Below, in pieces: positions 22,801 through 30,093 of a stretch of DNA of 32,742 bases; within the stretch, counting starts at the first letter, position 1, and each line of letters starts with the position of its first letter. The DNA lies in the NCBI GenBank assembly GCA_018500075.1, contig JAHBAN010000134.1, positions 1 through 32,742 on the forward strand, read 5' to 3'. Both the position numbers and the translations under genes were made by a program. The notes beneath the pieces were generated by a model. That model worked only from the letters and a program-made list of their open reading frames with translations, did no database searches and was not told where the DNA came from. Source of the DNA: Flavobacteriia bacterium (GTDB taxonomy: Bacteria > Bacteroidota > Bacteroidia > Flavobacteriales > Flavobacteriaceae).

Positions 22801-23773
22801 CGCGCGTCAGCCCCGCCACAGCCCAGGGCATCTCGCTGCCGTCATGGCGCCTTTGCTCGACCTTGGGGCGCAGCTCGCACTGCCCACAGCGCAGATCGCC
22901 CCCGAACCAGCTCACAATCAGCGAGCTGGCCTTCACGTTGGGCAGCTCCGTCACCAGCCGCTCAGTGGCAACCACAAAATCAGCCTTGCCCGCAGGCGTA
23001 TTCACATTGGCCAGCGCCGCCTGTCCGACCCCGTAATCATACCGCACAGGCGTTGTGGCGAGCGTATATTCGCCACTGCCGGGCATCATGGCCACAGCCT
23101 GCACCGCATGGGCCATATCCTCGCCCGCGTCCTCAAGATGCGCCTGCGTCGGGCGCATCACCTCAAACTCGAACTGTGGCACACGGTTGCCAAACCGCTC
23201 AAGCGCCAGCTCCTCAAGCACAACATACGCCGTGCCGCGATAGGCCGGCACCTGCCCTGCGCCTTCTACAGCCTCCATCTTCGGATCAGGCATCTGGTCG
23301 GGCAGGCCCCGATAGACCCGCATCCCGAGACTCTCCGGGTCAAGCTCGACACCATCCGCCCAAACCCGTCCAACCCCGGAGATCACCCCGTCGCAGAGGC
23401 CGATCGCCATGCTCACACTATAGCTAAAACTCTGCGTCACAGGCCGCGCCGGCGCGCCCTTGCCGCCGCCTCCGCCGCCCGTGGTGGTCACTGTTTCGGC
23501 AAACTGGCTCGCCCAGATCACCTGTCCGGCAACGCGCATCCGCCCGTAAACCTGCGCCACAGGCTCGCCCTCGCCCGCGCGGGTGAGCCGAAAGCGCTCG
23601 ACGCGGCCATGCTCGACCACCTCAGAGCCTTGCCCCATCACCCTCTGATCAATCGCGCGCCCCGCCACGGCCCCCGCAAAGCGCCCGACCGCCGTCATCG
23701 ACAGCCCCAGAACAGAGCCACCCACAGAGCCGCCAATCGCCGCCCCTGCGGCCGAAAGAAGTATGGTTGCCAT
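19877..23773 (-). CDS. g15: GTA tail fibre/host-specificity protein ('megatron', g15)
   Basis: A 1298-residue baseplate fibre protein, the largest of the cluster (Rcc01698 homologue). A Gly/Ala-rich hydrophobic N-terminus (about 1-40) resembles a membrane-inserting segment. A six-glycine run at 99-104 follows. The GTA TIM-barrel domain lies in the middle, with the hallmark WFTELGCAAIDKGTNQPNKF around residue 640, followed by the phage-tail_3-type region and a C-terminal baseplate-like part. In RcGTA this protein forms the tail tip that contacts the recipient and likely guides DNA through its envelope. The start overlaps the g14 stop by one base (TGATG), so translation is coupled. It is the last gene of the operon. 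Confidence 0.95.
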   Translation of the reverse strand: MATILLSAAGAAIGGSVGGSVLGLSMTAVGRFAGAVAGRAIDQRVMGQGSEVVEHGRVERFRLTRAGEGEPVAQVYGRMRVAGQVIWASQFAETVTTTGGGGGGKGAPARPVTQSFSYSVSMAIGLCDGVISGVGRVWADGVELDPESLGMRVYRGLPDQMPDPKMEAVEGAGQVPAYRGTAYVVLEELALERFGNRVPQFEFEVMRPTQAHLEDAGEDMAHAVQAVAMMPGSGEYTLATTPVRYDYGVGQAALANVNTPAGKADFVVATERLVTELPNVKASSLIVSWFGGDLRCGQCELRPKVEQRRHDGSEMPWAVAGLTRGVAQEVVKDAEGRPLYGGTPSDAAVIEAIHHLHAQGLEVLYYPFILMDQLAGNDLPDPTTGESGQPAFPWRGRITLAGASGSVAADQEVAAFFGTATADDFAVSGGVVTYSGPDEWGYRRFILHNAALCLAAGGVESFSIGSEMRELTKIRGASGFVAVAALKSLAAEVRALLGPDVKIGYCADWSEYFGFEEAGDRFFHLDPLWADDAIDFVGIDNYMPLSDWRGEAGEADAAYGSIYNLDYLEANILGGEGYDWYYHSPEARAAQIRTPIEDGDHSEPWIWRYKDIVNWWSSDHHERVNGQRSQTPTAWIPQSKPIWFTELGCAAIDKGTNQPNKFLDPKSSESRLPYASNGRRDDYLQAQYLRAMLRFWARPENNPASVEYDGVMLDMRHAFVWAWDARPFPQFPALEAVWSDGGNYGRGHWVSGRASSRRLSSVVAELCERAGLSDYDVRDLEGMVEGYAVGQVEPARASLQPLMLAYGFDAVERDGRLVFLMRKGQADHALEASSVALCEDLEADVERLRASEADLMGRVRLRFIQSGADFETIAEEAVLPDEATQAVAVSELPLVLERGAGRQIVERWLSEARVGRDTLRFALPPSRLDVAAGDVLRLGFEGTDQLLRVDRVEIGREQIVEAVRIEPESYRPLEMAEDAPLMSGFRPAVPVFPLFLDLPLLRGDEVPHAPHLAVTAQPWPGPAALYRSSDGEGYHFDKLIPARSTLGVLTTPLRAACAGLYDRGAGLTVQLTSGRLASVSELALLNGANLAAIGDGSPANWELVQFQTAELVAEKTYALTHLLRGQLGSDAWQPAEWPSGSYFVLLDGRPEQIAVQASERGLGRYYRVGPASRANEDVSYTTLLQAFDGVGLRPLSPCHLRVVQSGAGYAASWIRRTRIGGDSWEAHDVPLGEESERYLVRVSLGGAVLREHIVSAPEWSYTTAEAAADGAAGGFQLAVAQISALYGAGAFARVDVGL

Positions 23774-24219
23774 CAGCTGATCTCCTCAGGAAAACGAAAC
23801 AAAGCCGCAACGCGGCGCTGCCAGGGCGGGGTGAGCGGGCTTTCCAGAACCGCATGACCCGAATAGGCATGAATAAACTTGGGGGCCGCCCCGCAGGCCG
23901 AAAGAATTCCCAGATGCTTGGCAACGGCCCCCCGCCGCATTCGAAACAAAAGCACATCCCCCGCCTCGGCCTCGGCCCAAGACACCGCCGAGAAATGCCG
24001 TGCCGCCGCCGCCCAGAGCCGCTCCTCTTGCTGTGGCTCGGCCCAGTCGGGCGTATAGGCGGGCACAGCCTCAGGCTCCGCGCCATAGACCGCCCGCCAG
24101 ACCCCGCGCACAAGGCCCAGACAGTCAGTGCCCACCCCGCGCCGCGAGGCCTGATGGTGGTATGGCGTGCCAATCCAGCCCCGCGCTTCTGTGAGCACCG
24201 CTTTGGCAATCTCGCTCAT
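23773..24219 (-). CDS. g14: GTA tail-tip NlpC/P60 peptidase (g14)
   Basis: A 148-residue cysteine peptidase of the NlpC/P60 fold (Rcc01697 homologue), presumed to open the recipient's peptidoglycan at the tail tip. The catalytic residues are Cys33 in GTDCLGLVRG, His102 in AKHLGIL and a third polar residue near His117. All are intact. It overlaps g13 upstream by four bases (ATGA) and g15 by one base, so it is made in step with the baseplate proteins. Confidence 0.93.
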   Translation of the reverse strand: MSEIAKAVLTEARGWIGTPYHHQASRRGVGTDCLGLVRGVWRAVYGAEPEAVPAYTPDWAEPQQEERLWAAAARHFSAVSWAEAEAGDVLLFRMRRGAVAKHLGILSACGAAPKFIHAYSGHAVLESPLTPPWQRRVAALFRFPEEIS

Positions 24220-25106
24220 GAGCGCCGGCTCCCGCCGCCGGTCTGGCCGGCACTCTGGGGCTGCACAGCCAACCAGCTGTCGCCCGGAAGATCGGGAAAG
24301 CCCTGAAAATTCAGTATGTTGTTGAACTTTTCGCGGCAGGTTCCAAGCCGCTTGTCACATCCCGCCACAAGCCGGATCTCATCGCCAACCGCAATCGCTG
24401 CACGCATCGGGTGCCACAGCTCGATCACGCGGGTCTCGCCCTCAAAAAAGTCGCGCTTCACCTGGCCTTTCAGCCCCAGCGCCGCGCCGCTCAGAGCCTC
24501 AAGCGTGCCAAAGCCAAACCAGCCCTCCGCAAAGCCCGTCATCGCCTCAAAGCGAAACACCCGCCGCTCCGACACAGCTTCCACCGCTCGGAGCGAAAAA
24601 TAGCCCTCGCGCAAACGCTCAAAGCCGCAGGCCGCATCGCCCAAAACGGCCGTGCAGGGCTTCTGATAGACCCGCCCGACAGGCCGGCCCAAAGCCTCGC
24701 TCAGCCCGCGCAACTCGGCGTGAAAGGCTCCGTTGCCGCGGCGCAGCTCGCCGATTGTGCCGGCAAACATCAGCTGGCGCGCGCTTACATCGGCCCAGTT
24801 CACCAGCCAGCAGCGCACACCAGCGCCGTCATAGCGCCCCGCCTCGATATCGGCCTCCCGCAGGCTCGCATCACTCAGCGCGCCCATGGTCTCGCTGTTG
24901 TCCACAGACAGCCCCGTCGCCTGCTGCAACCGCGCAGCGCTCATGCCCGTATCGGCGCGAAACTGGACCCCCTCAAAGGCGAGTGGCCCGTCATGGTCGG
25001 TAAATCCAAGCACCTCACCGTCGCGCCGCGTCACCGCCCAACAGCGACACACCGTCGTGATCCCGCTCTGCAAATGCGCAAGCAGATCGCCCCTCACGCC
25101 CCCCAT
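24216..25106 (-). CDS. g13: GTA baseplate hub protein (DUF2163, g13)
   Basis: A 296-residue hub protein (Rcc01696 homologue) with the N-terminal DUF2163 domain and the C-terminal phage_BR0599-type domain. It joins the distal tail ring to the fibre. Four cysteines, Cys151, Cys160, Cys250 and Cys257 (in GCDKRLGTCREKFNN), form the spacing expected of an iron-sulphur site; the RcGTA hub is reported to hold a [4Fe-4S] cluster. Cys20, Cys22 and Cys99 are extra. The start shares one base with the g12 stop (TGATG). Confidence 0.93.
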   Translation of the reverse strand: MGGVRGDLLAHLQSGITTVCRCWAVTRRDGEVLGFTDHDGPLAFEGVQFRADTGMSAARLQQATGLSVDNSETMGALSDASLREADIEAGRYDGAGVRCWLVNWADVSARQLMFAGTIGELRRGNGAFHAELRGLSEALGRPVGRVYQKPCTAVLGDAACGFERLREGYFSLRAVEAVSERRVFRFEAMTGFAEGWFGFGTLEALSGAALGLKGQVKRDFFEGETRVIELWHPMRAAIAVGDEIRLVAGCDKRLGTCREKFNNILNFQGFPDLPGDSWLAVQPQSAGQTGGGSRRS

Positions 25107-25738
25107 CAGACCCGAAGCTCCACCACAGGCACATCAGGCACTTCGCCGGCCTCGAATGTCGCCGCCGAGGCCACAATCCGGTCGCTGTCAAAGCGCACCG
25201 GCACATCAAAGTGAAACCCCGCCGTGATCTCCACACCGACACTCGGCGGATGCACAAAATGCAGCTGCCCGGTGGTATAATCCACCGTATAATCAAGCCC
25301 TTCGCTCTTTTCGTCGCCCGACAGCCCGATCCGCACACTGCCTTCCACAGGCTTGGCAATCGGACGGGCATAGGTCTGCTCTCCCGAGCGGTAGACCTTC
25401 ACAAGCTGAAAGACAGTCCGGACCTCATCGCCGACCGCAATGATCTCGTCTTCAAAGCCGACCTCCCGCGAGGGCCGCCCGGTCTGAAAGTCGGTCCAGT
25501 CCTTCCAGCGAAAGCCGTGCATCCGCCCGCGCCGCGCCTCAAAGAATGCCAGCACCGCATCAATATCATCCATCGAGCGCAGCCCCATTCCCGCATCATA
25601 GCGGCGGCGCGAATGCGCCCAGGGCGTGTTGCGCTCCTCAAACCCGTTGGCAAGGCTCACCACATCAGTGCGCCGCTCAGGCCCGCCAGAGGCGCCAAAG
25701 CTCAGGCTCGTCGGAAATCTAACCTCATGAAACTGCAT
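25106..25738 (-). CDS. g12: GTA distal tail protein (DUF2460, g12)
   Basis: A 210-residue DUF2460 protein (Rcc01695 homologue), the distal tail ring between tail tube and hub. It opens with MQFHEVRFPTSLSFGASGGP, typical of the family, and ends in PVVELRV. AGGAG lies about seven bases before the ATG, within the nine-base gap after g11. No catalytic motif is seen or expected. Confidence 0.93.
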   Translation of the reverse strand: MQFHEVRFPTSLSFGASGGPERRTDVVSLANGFEERNTPWAHSRRRYDAGMGLRSMDDIDAVLAFFEARRGRMHGFRWKDWTDFQTGRPSREVGFEDEIIAVGDEVRTVFQLVKVYRSGEQTYARPIAKPVEGSVRIGLSGDEKSEGLDYTVDYTTGQLHFVHPPSVGVEITAGFHFDVPVRFDSDRIVASAATFEAGEVPDVPVVELRV

Positions 25739-25747
25739 GATTTTCTC

Positions 25748-26407
25748 CTATCTGTTGCGATTGCCACGGGCGAGTGCACGGCCCATCTGCGCGGCGATCT
25801 GGCTTTGGGAGCGGCGAAAGCCCTCGGCATCGGGGGTGGTGATATTCATCACCACAGTGATGGCGCGCCCTGTCTCGGCCTTCACCCCGAGCTTGCCATC
25901 GGCCCCGCGCGCAAGCGGCATAATCGCCTCCGGCCCGGCCTCGCCCATCAGCCCCGTGCCGCCCCGCATCGGGAAGGTCACGGGGCTGTTGACCACCCCG
26001 CCGTTGGCAAAGGGCATCACGCGGCCCTGCGCAAAGCTGGCGCCCTTCTCAAAAGGAAAAAGCCCGCCCATCAGCCCGCCGATGCTATTGGCAAGCAGCC
26101 CGCCGAAATGGTCGGTCACAGGCTTTACAGCCGCCGAATAGCTGGCATTGACCATCGATTGCGCCACCGTGCCAAGCACATCCGACAGCTTGGCCCCATC
26201 CAGCACAACGCCATCAACCGCGCGCCGCAGCCCCCGGCTCAACCCGCGCTCCAGCGTGGCAACCTCCTGCCCCGTCTGCGAAAAACTCGCACGCACGCGC
26301 CGCAGCTCGGCATCAAAGCTCGCCGCCATGCCCGCCGCCGCACCAAGGCTCTGCTCCAGCGCATCCGCCTTCAGCTCCATATCATCCAACCCATCAAAAT
26401 CGCTCAT
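25748..26407 (-). CDS. g11: GTA tail tape measure protein (g11)
   Basis: A 219-residue tape measure protein (Rcc01694 homologue) that sets tail length inside the tube. Residues 5-70 are helical. The C-terminal half has the classic tape-measure segment FANGGVVNSPVTFPMRGG followed by GEAGPEAIMPL, found at the end of lambda-type tape measures. The protein is very short for this class, which fits the short GTA tail. The ATG at 26407 has GAGGAA upstream. It overlaps the end of g10.1 by 14 bases. Confidence 0.9.
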   Translation of the reverse strand: MSDFDGLDDMELKADALEQSLGAAAGMAASFDAELRRVRASFSQTGQEVATLERGLSRGLRRAVDGVVLDGAKLSDVLGTVAQSMVNASYSAAVKPVTDHFGGLLANSIGGLMGGLFPFEKGASFAQGRVMPFANGGVVNSPVTFPMRGGTGLMGEAGPEAIMPLARGADGKLGVKAETGRAITVVMNITTPDAEGFRRSQSQIAAQMGRALARGNRNR

Positions 26408-26612
26408 GGTGTTCCTCGTTCTTTTCTCTCGCAGTGGCATCGGGATAAGCCTCAAGCAGCGCCTGAAGCCCGGTTTTGTCCAAAGGCCGCAAGCGCGCCT
26501 CTGGCCCCAGCATCAACATCAGCTCCACAGGCGTCAGCGCCCAGAAGGCCTGCGGGCTGAGCCGCAGACGGGTCAGCCCGAGCCGCAGCAGTTCGGCCCA
26601 GTCAAAGCGCAT
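26394..26612 (-). CDS. g10.1: GTA tail assembly chaperone-like small protein (g10.1)
   Basis: A 72-residue protein beginning MRFDWAELLRLGLTRLRLSP, the Rcc01693 homologue, thought to act with g10 as the tail assembly chaperone pair. The motif SPQAFWALTPVELMLMLG is characteristic. The gene starts 11 bases before the g10 stop and ends 14 bases into g11. A GAGGGGGAG stretch just upstream is a ribosome site. The same G-run could also let ribosomes slip +1 from g10 into this frame, which is open upstream of the ATG. Confidence 0.85.
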   Translation of the reverse strand: MRFDWAELLRLGLTRLRLSPQAFWALTPVELMLMLGPEARLRPLDKTGLQALLEAYPDATAREKNEEHHERF

Positions 26613-26934
26613 GGCGCTCCCCCTCAGGCAGCATGAAAGCCCGCGCCAGCAAAAGCGCCGCCGCCCGCGCCGCCGCCATCGGCCCGCCCTCAATCTCGGC
26701 GTGGAGCAAATCCTCCGCGCGCCCCTGCCAGCCGCCGCCGCGAAGGCCAGCCACAATCAGCCTCATGACATCGCGGCTGCTAAAGCTCCCCCCCTCAAAG
26801 CGTCCCACCAGCGCCACAAGCGTGTCCTCGCCCATCGCCGCCTCAAGCTCGGCCAGCGCCCCAAGCGTGAGCTTGAGCACACGGCGCTCGCCCTCAAGGA
26901 CAAGCGCCACCTCAGAGGCAAACGGGTTGCCCAT
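26602..26934 (-). CDS. g10: GTA gene g10 protein, putative tail assembly chaperone
   Basis: A 110-residue protein of the GTA gp10 family (Rcc01692), containing the conserved LKLTLGALAELEAAMG core at about 20-35. It sits where siphoviruses encode tail assembly chaperones, between tail tube and tape measure, and is not expected in the finished particle. I place the start at the ATG at 26934, which shares one base with the g9 stop (TGATG); an in-frame GTG one codon earlier is the alternative. Confidence 0.88.
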   Translation of the reverse strand: MGNPFASEVALVLEGERRVLKLTLGALAELEAAMGEDTLVALVGRFEGGSFSSRDVMRLIVAGLRGGGWQGRAEDLLHAEIEGGPMAAARAAALLLARAFMLPEGERHAL

Positions 26935-27353
26935 CACACACTCGCCGGCGCAAAGCTCAGCGCCCCCGCCGAATTGAGTGATAGCTCATAGCTCGCCTCG
27001 CCGTTGTAACTGCCCGAATACTCGATCGAAGCCACCTGAAACGCGCCCTCGATCGTGCCAAAATCAGGAATAATCACCTGAAAATCAGGCGTCTCCCCGT
27101 CAAAGAAAATCTGGCGCGCACGCTCGTCGCTCGCCGCATCCTTAAAGACGCCCGAGCCAGACAGCGACGCCGATTTGACCCCCGCGCCGCCAAGAATTTC
27201 GCGCCAGCCGCCCGCGCTCTCAAGGCTGGTCACATCCACGCTCTCGGCGTTAAAGCTGAGCCGCGTCGCCCGCAGCCCCGCAATGGTTTCAAACAGGCCG
27301 TCGCCCGTCAGGTCGATCTTGATCAGAAGCTCTTTACCGTTCTGTGCCGTCAT
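26934..27353 (-). CDS. g9: GTA major tail tube protein (g9, TP901-1 family)
   Basis: A 139-residue tail tube protein (Rcc01691 homologue) of the phage TP901-1 major tail family, forming stacked hexamers through which DNA passes. It shows the family pattern: an N-terminal AQNGKELLIKIDLTGDG, a central SVDVTSLESAGGWREIL and a C-terminal SGSYNGEASYELSLNSAG. GGAG lies about eight bases before the ATG. A 26-base gap separates it from g8, one of few non-overlapping joints here. Confidence 0.94.
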   Translation of the reverse strand: MTAQNGKELLIKIDLTGDGLFETIAGLRATRLSFNAESVDVTSLESAGGWREILGGAGVKSASLSGSGVFKDAASDERARQIFFDGETPDFQVIIPDFGTIEGAFQVASIEYSGSYNGEASYELSLNSAGALSFAPASV

Positions 27354-27379
27354 GGGAAATCTCCAATGTTGTCTGTAAG

Positions 27380-27793
27380 TTAGCTGTCGTCCTGCACCCG
27401 CGCGCGAAAGCGCAGATCAATCCGCCGTATCGCGCCCGTGCCCTCGCGGGTGGCGCTCGCGCGGTCAAATCCAAGGCCGATCAGCCTGCCGCGCATGAGC
27501 GTCAATGGCGCATCCACAAGCACATCGCTCACCCGCCCCGCCACATCCTTGGCCGCCTGAAAGCCTGCGCTGTCTGTGACCACCGAAACAGTGAACAAAT
27601 GCAGCGCGCCCGCGCCTGTCTTGTCCGAACTGTCGAGCACATTTTCCGGCCCCAAAGCCACATAGGTGCCCGGAAGGCTGCCTGAGGGAAGCGCATCATA
27701 AATCGCCGCACCCACCAGCGCGGCCAGTGGCGCATCCGCGATCAAGGCCTGATAAACCGCCGCCTGAAGTGAGGCGGAAACACCATAGCTCAT
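27380..27793 (-). CDS. g8: GTA tail terminator protein (DUF3168, g8)
   Basis: A 137-residue DUF3168 protein (Rcc01690 homologue), the ring that ends tail polymerisation and joins the head. It starts MSYGVSASLQAAVYQAL and contains the family's YVALG segment. Its start overlaps the g7 stop by four bases (ATGA). Confidence 0.92.
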   Translation of the reverse strand: MSYGVSASLQAAVYQALIADAPLAALVGAAIYDALPSGSLPGTYVALGPENVLDSSDKTGAGALHLFTVSVVTDSAGFQAAKDVAGRVSDVLVDAPLTLMRGRLIGLGFDRASATREGTGAIRRIDLRFRARVQDDS

Positions 27794-28128
27794 GCCACAA
27801 GCTCCTCTTCTGCCAGACAGGTCAAATACCGCCCCGTCAAATCATCTTCGACAACCGCTTCAATCCGGAAAATCCGCGTCCCCTCGACAAACCGCTGCTC
27901 GGGCTTGGGGCGCTGCGCGCTGCCCTCCGGCGCCGCCCGCAGGCGGATCTTGTAGGCCACCCGCGTCAAGGGCACAGCCTCACCCTGCGTCTCGCGCCCG
28001 CTGCGCGCGCTCACCTCGGCCCAAAGCCTGCCCAGCGGCTGCCAGGTGATGGTAAATCCGCCCGCCCCGTCGGCGACACGCAGAGGGCTTTCCAACACAA
28101 GCTGGCGGTTCAGCACAGGCGCCCTCAT
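27790..28128 (-). CDS. g7: GTA head-tail stopper/head closure protein (g7)
   Basis: A 112-residue phage head-tail adaptor/closure protein (Rcc01689 homologue) that plugs the portal after packaging. The family pattern is LNRQLVLESP..., a central GFTITWQPLGRLWAEV and a C-terminal basic-acidic beta region. It overlaps g6 by four bases (ATGA) at its start and g8 by four at its end. Confidence 0.9.
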   Translation of the reverse strand: MRAPVLNRQLVLESPLRVADGAGGFTITWQPLGRLWAEVSARSGRETQGEAVPLTRVAYKIRLRAAPEGSAQRPKPEQRFVEGTRIFRIEAVVEDDLTGRYLTCLAEEELVA

Positions 28129-28724
28129 TTGCCCGTCCCCGCAAACAGGCGCACAGTGCGATAGCGCTCGATCAGCGAGCTGACACCAAAGGGCATATAG
28201 CCCTCGCCGACGCTGGTTTCGTTGCGGTATTCGTAATAATAGGCCGCCAGCAGCAAAACCGCCTGCCCCAGATCGGCGGGCAATTCCTCCCAGGCCGCGC
28301 CATAGCCGGCGCGAAATCCGATCCGCACAGCGCCCCCCGTCGGCACCTGCGGCAAGACCCCCGCCACAGGCGCAAGCTTTGGGCGCTGCATATCCTGCTC
28401 AAGCCGGTAAAACTGCGACGCCAAAGGGTGCTCAACCCCGAGACGGCTCACAAACACCACCTCCAGAAGCGCACTCACAGGAGCCACAGGCAAAGCCTGC
28501 CCCGTCTCGTCGCGCCAGCCGTTCAACGTCCAGGAAAAATCTCGTGCAATCAATATCTTGCCCGTGCGCGCCTCGATTGCAGACATCGCCGCGCGCAAAA
28601 AGCTCTCCAGCACCGGCTCTTGCAGCCTGTCCTCGGAGAAGCCCGTGCCAAGACGCAAATGCGCTTTGAAAGCCTCCACTGGCAAGGCCTCGCTCGGCAC
28701 TGCGGTTTCTTCAATTAACATCAT
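28125..28724 (-). CDS. g6: GTA head-tail connector/adaptor protein (g6)
   Basis: A 199-residue phiE125 gp8/HK97 gp6-like adaptor (Rcc01688 homologue) that docks below the portal. It opens MMLIEETAVPSEALPVEAFKAHLRL and carries the helical AAMSAIEARTGKIL segment and a C-terminal LAAYYYEYRN. Two ATG codons in a row (28724 and 28721) follow GGAGAG; either may be used. A longer in-frame reading into the gap before it is rejected because that DNA is GC-rich, unconserved in style and forms a stem-loop. Confidence 0.9.
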   Translation of the reverse strand: MMLIEETAVPSEALPVEAFKAHLRLGTGFSEDRLQEPVLESFLRAAMSAIEARTGKILIARDFSWTLNGWRDETGQALPVAPVSALLEVVFVSRLGVEHPLASQFYRLEQDMQRPKLAPVAGVLPQVPTGGAVRIGFRAGYGAAWEELPADLGQAVLLLAAYYYEYRNETSVGEGYMPFGVSSLIERYRTVRLFAGTGK

Positions 28725-28757
28725 GGAGTCTCTCCAAAGTTTACGCCTCCGAAAAGC

Positions 28758-28822
28758 GCGCGGCGCCACGGTTGCCCTTGGCGGAGGGGACAGCTTGGCA
28801 ACACTATGCACCAGCGCCGCGC
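28758..28822 (-). terminator. Nested stem-loop after the capsid gene, possible partial terminator
   Basis: In the 139-base gap between g5 and g6, GCGCGGCGC (28822-28814, minus strand) pairs perfectly with GCGCCGCGC (28766-28758). Inside it GTTGCC (28802-28797) pairs with GGCAAC (28776-28771). On the minus strand the outer stem is followed by GCTTTTCGG, a short U run. This is the largest gap among the downstream GTA genes. A leaky terminator or 3'-end stabiliser here would raise capsid mRNA over the adaptor and tail genes. The long inner loop makes efficient termination doubtful. Confidence 0.45.
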
Positions 28823-28863
28823 ACCAGAGGGAGGCAGACCCGCCGCCCCCCTCTTTCAGCGGA

Positions 28864-30057
28864 TTAAGAGGTGCCGAATTTCAGCAATTTGATCGCTGCA
28901 AAATCGCTCACATCGCCGCCGACACGCTTGGTCGCATAAAACAGCACGTGCGGCTTGGCGCTGAACGGATCGCGCAAGATCCGCAGATCAGGGCGCTCGG
29001 CCACAGTGTAACCCGCGTTAAAATCGCCAAAAGCCACCGCCAGAGCGTCCACCGCCACATCGGGCATATCCTCGGCAATCAGCACAGGATAGCCGAGCAA
29101 GCGCGCAGGCTCTCCCGCCGCAAGCCCGTCCGACCACAGAAAACGGCCATCCGCATCCTTGAGCTTGCGCAAAGCACCCGCTGTTTTGGAGTTCATCACA
29201 AAGCTCGCATTGGCGCGGTATTGCGCCCCCAAAGCATATACAAGGTCGATCACCGCCTCGCCGCCGTCAAACCCGCCGGCAACCCCGGTCGCCACATAGC
29301 CCAGATTGCCCCAGCTCCAGCCGGCATTGTCCACAGTCGGATGCGTCAAGAGGCCCTTGGGCTTGTCCACGCCGTTGCCGTTGATAAAGGCCGCCGCTTC
29401 GGAGCGGGCAAACTTGCCGGCAATCCGCCCCGCAAGCCAGCCCTCGATGTCAAAGGCGCTGTCATCCAGCAGGCGCTGGCTGGCCTTGGGCAGCGCTGAA
29501 AGCTCGTGCAGCGGGATGGTGATCCGGTCGATCTGCGGCGTGCCTGTTTCGCTGGAGGGGTCGGTCTCTGTTGCCCAGCCCGCGCCGACATCGGAGTGAT
29601 CCACCAGCACATCAAAGCTCGTCGCCTCGACACGCACCACATTGGCAATCGCACGGATCGACGCCGTGCTCTCCAGAACCGAGCGGATGCTCTCGCTGGT
29701 CTCAGGGTCGACAAGATAGCCGCCATCCGCCGCCACAGCCGAGGACATCGCCTTGCCCTCAAGCTCAAGGCCGCGCAGCCCGTCGTCATCGCCGGTGCGC
29801 AGATAGGCGTTAAAGGCCTTCTGATGGGGGGCTTCAAGCTCGCTGGCGCGGGCGAGATGGGGGCGTTTATGGGTCTGTGTTTTTCGATCAAGCATGGTCA
29901 GTCGCTCTTCCTGTTGTTTCAGTCTCTTCGCAATGTCACTCTGAAAGCCGTTGAATTCGCTCATAAAATCATCGGCTGCCGATTTCGTCTCAGGCGCGGA
30001 AGGCACAGCTTCCTTGCCCCGAGCCTTCGCCCGGGTTTCAAACTGGGTGTCACTCAT
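28864..30057 (-). CDS. g5: GTA major capsid protein (HK97 family, g5)
   Basis: A 397-residue HK97-fold capsid precursor (Rcc01687 homologue). The first hundred or so residues are charged and helical, the scaffolding delta domain that the g4 protease removes. The mature part contains MSSAVAADGGYLVDPETSESIRS, the E-loop/P-domain region and the C-terminal RVGGDVSDFAAIKLLKF ending shared by phage HK97-type capsids. The ATG at 30057 follows AAGGAA; a TTG one codon earlier is less likely. It is followed by a stem-loop gap, fitting the need for many copies per particle. Confidence 0.96.
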   Translation of the reverse strand: MSDTQFETRAKARGKEAVPSAPETKSAADDFMSEFNGFQSDIAKRLKQQEERLTMLDRKTQTHKRPHLARASELEAPHQKAFNAYLRTGDDDGLRGLELEGKAMSSAVAADGGYLVDPETSESIRSVLESTASIRAIANVVRVEATSFDVLVDHSDVGAGWATETDPSSETGTPQIDRITIPLHELSALPKASQRLLDDSAFDIEGWLAGRIAGKFARSEAAAFINGNGVDKPKGLLTHPTVDNAGWSWGNLGYVATGVAGGFDGGEAVIDLVYALGAQYRANASFVMNSKTAGALRKLKDADGRFLWSDGLAAGEPARLLGYPVLIAEDMPDVAVDALAVAFGDFNAGYTVAERPDLRILRDPFSAKPHVLFYATKRVGGDVSDFAAIKLLKFGTS

Positions 30058-30093
30058 CAAGAGTTTCCTTTTCTGGTTCCTGTTCTCAGCGCG

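Noticed and set aside
21860..23857. 665-codon open frame on the plus strand
   Set aside because: It lies antisense to the well-conserved g15 gene, is Arg/Pro/His-rich as expected from reversed GC-rich codons and has no recognisable domain.
26602..26640. A -1 frameshift from g10 of the lambda G-T type
   Set aside because: A -1 slip does not enter the g10.1 frame; only +1 (or -2, with a mispair) does.
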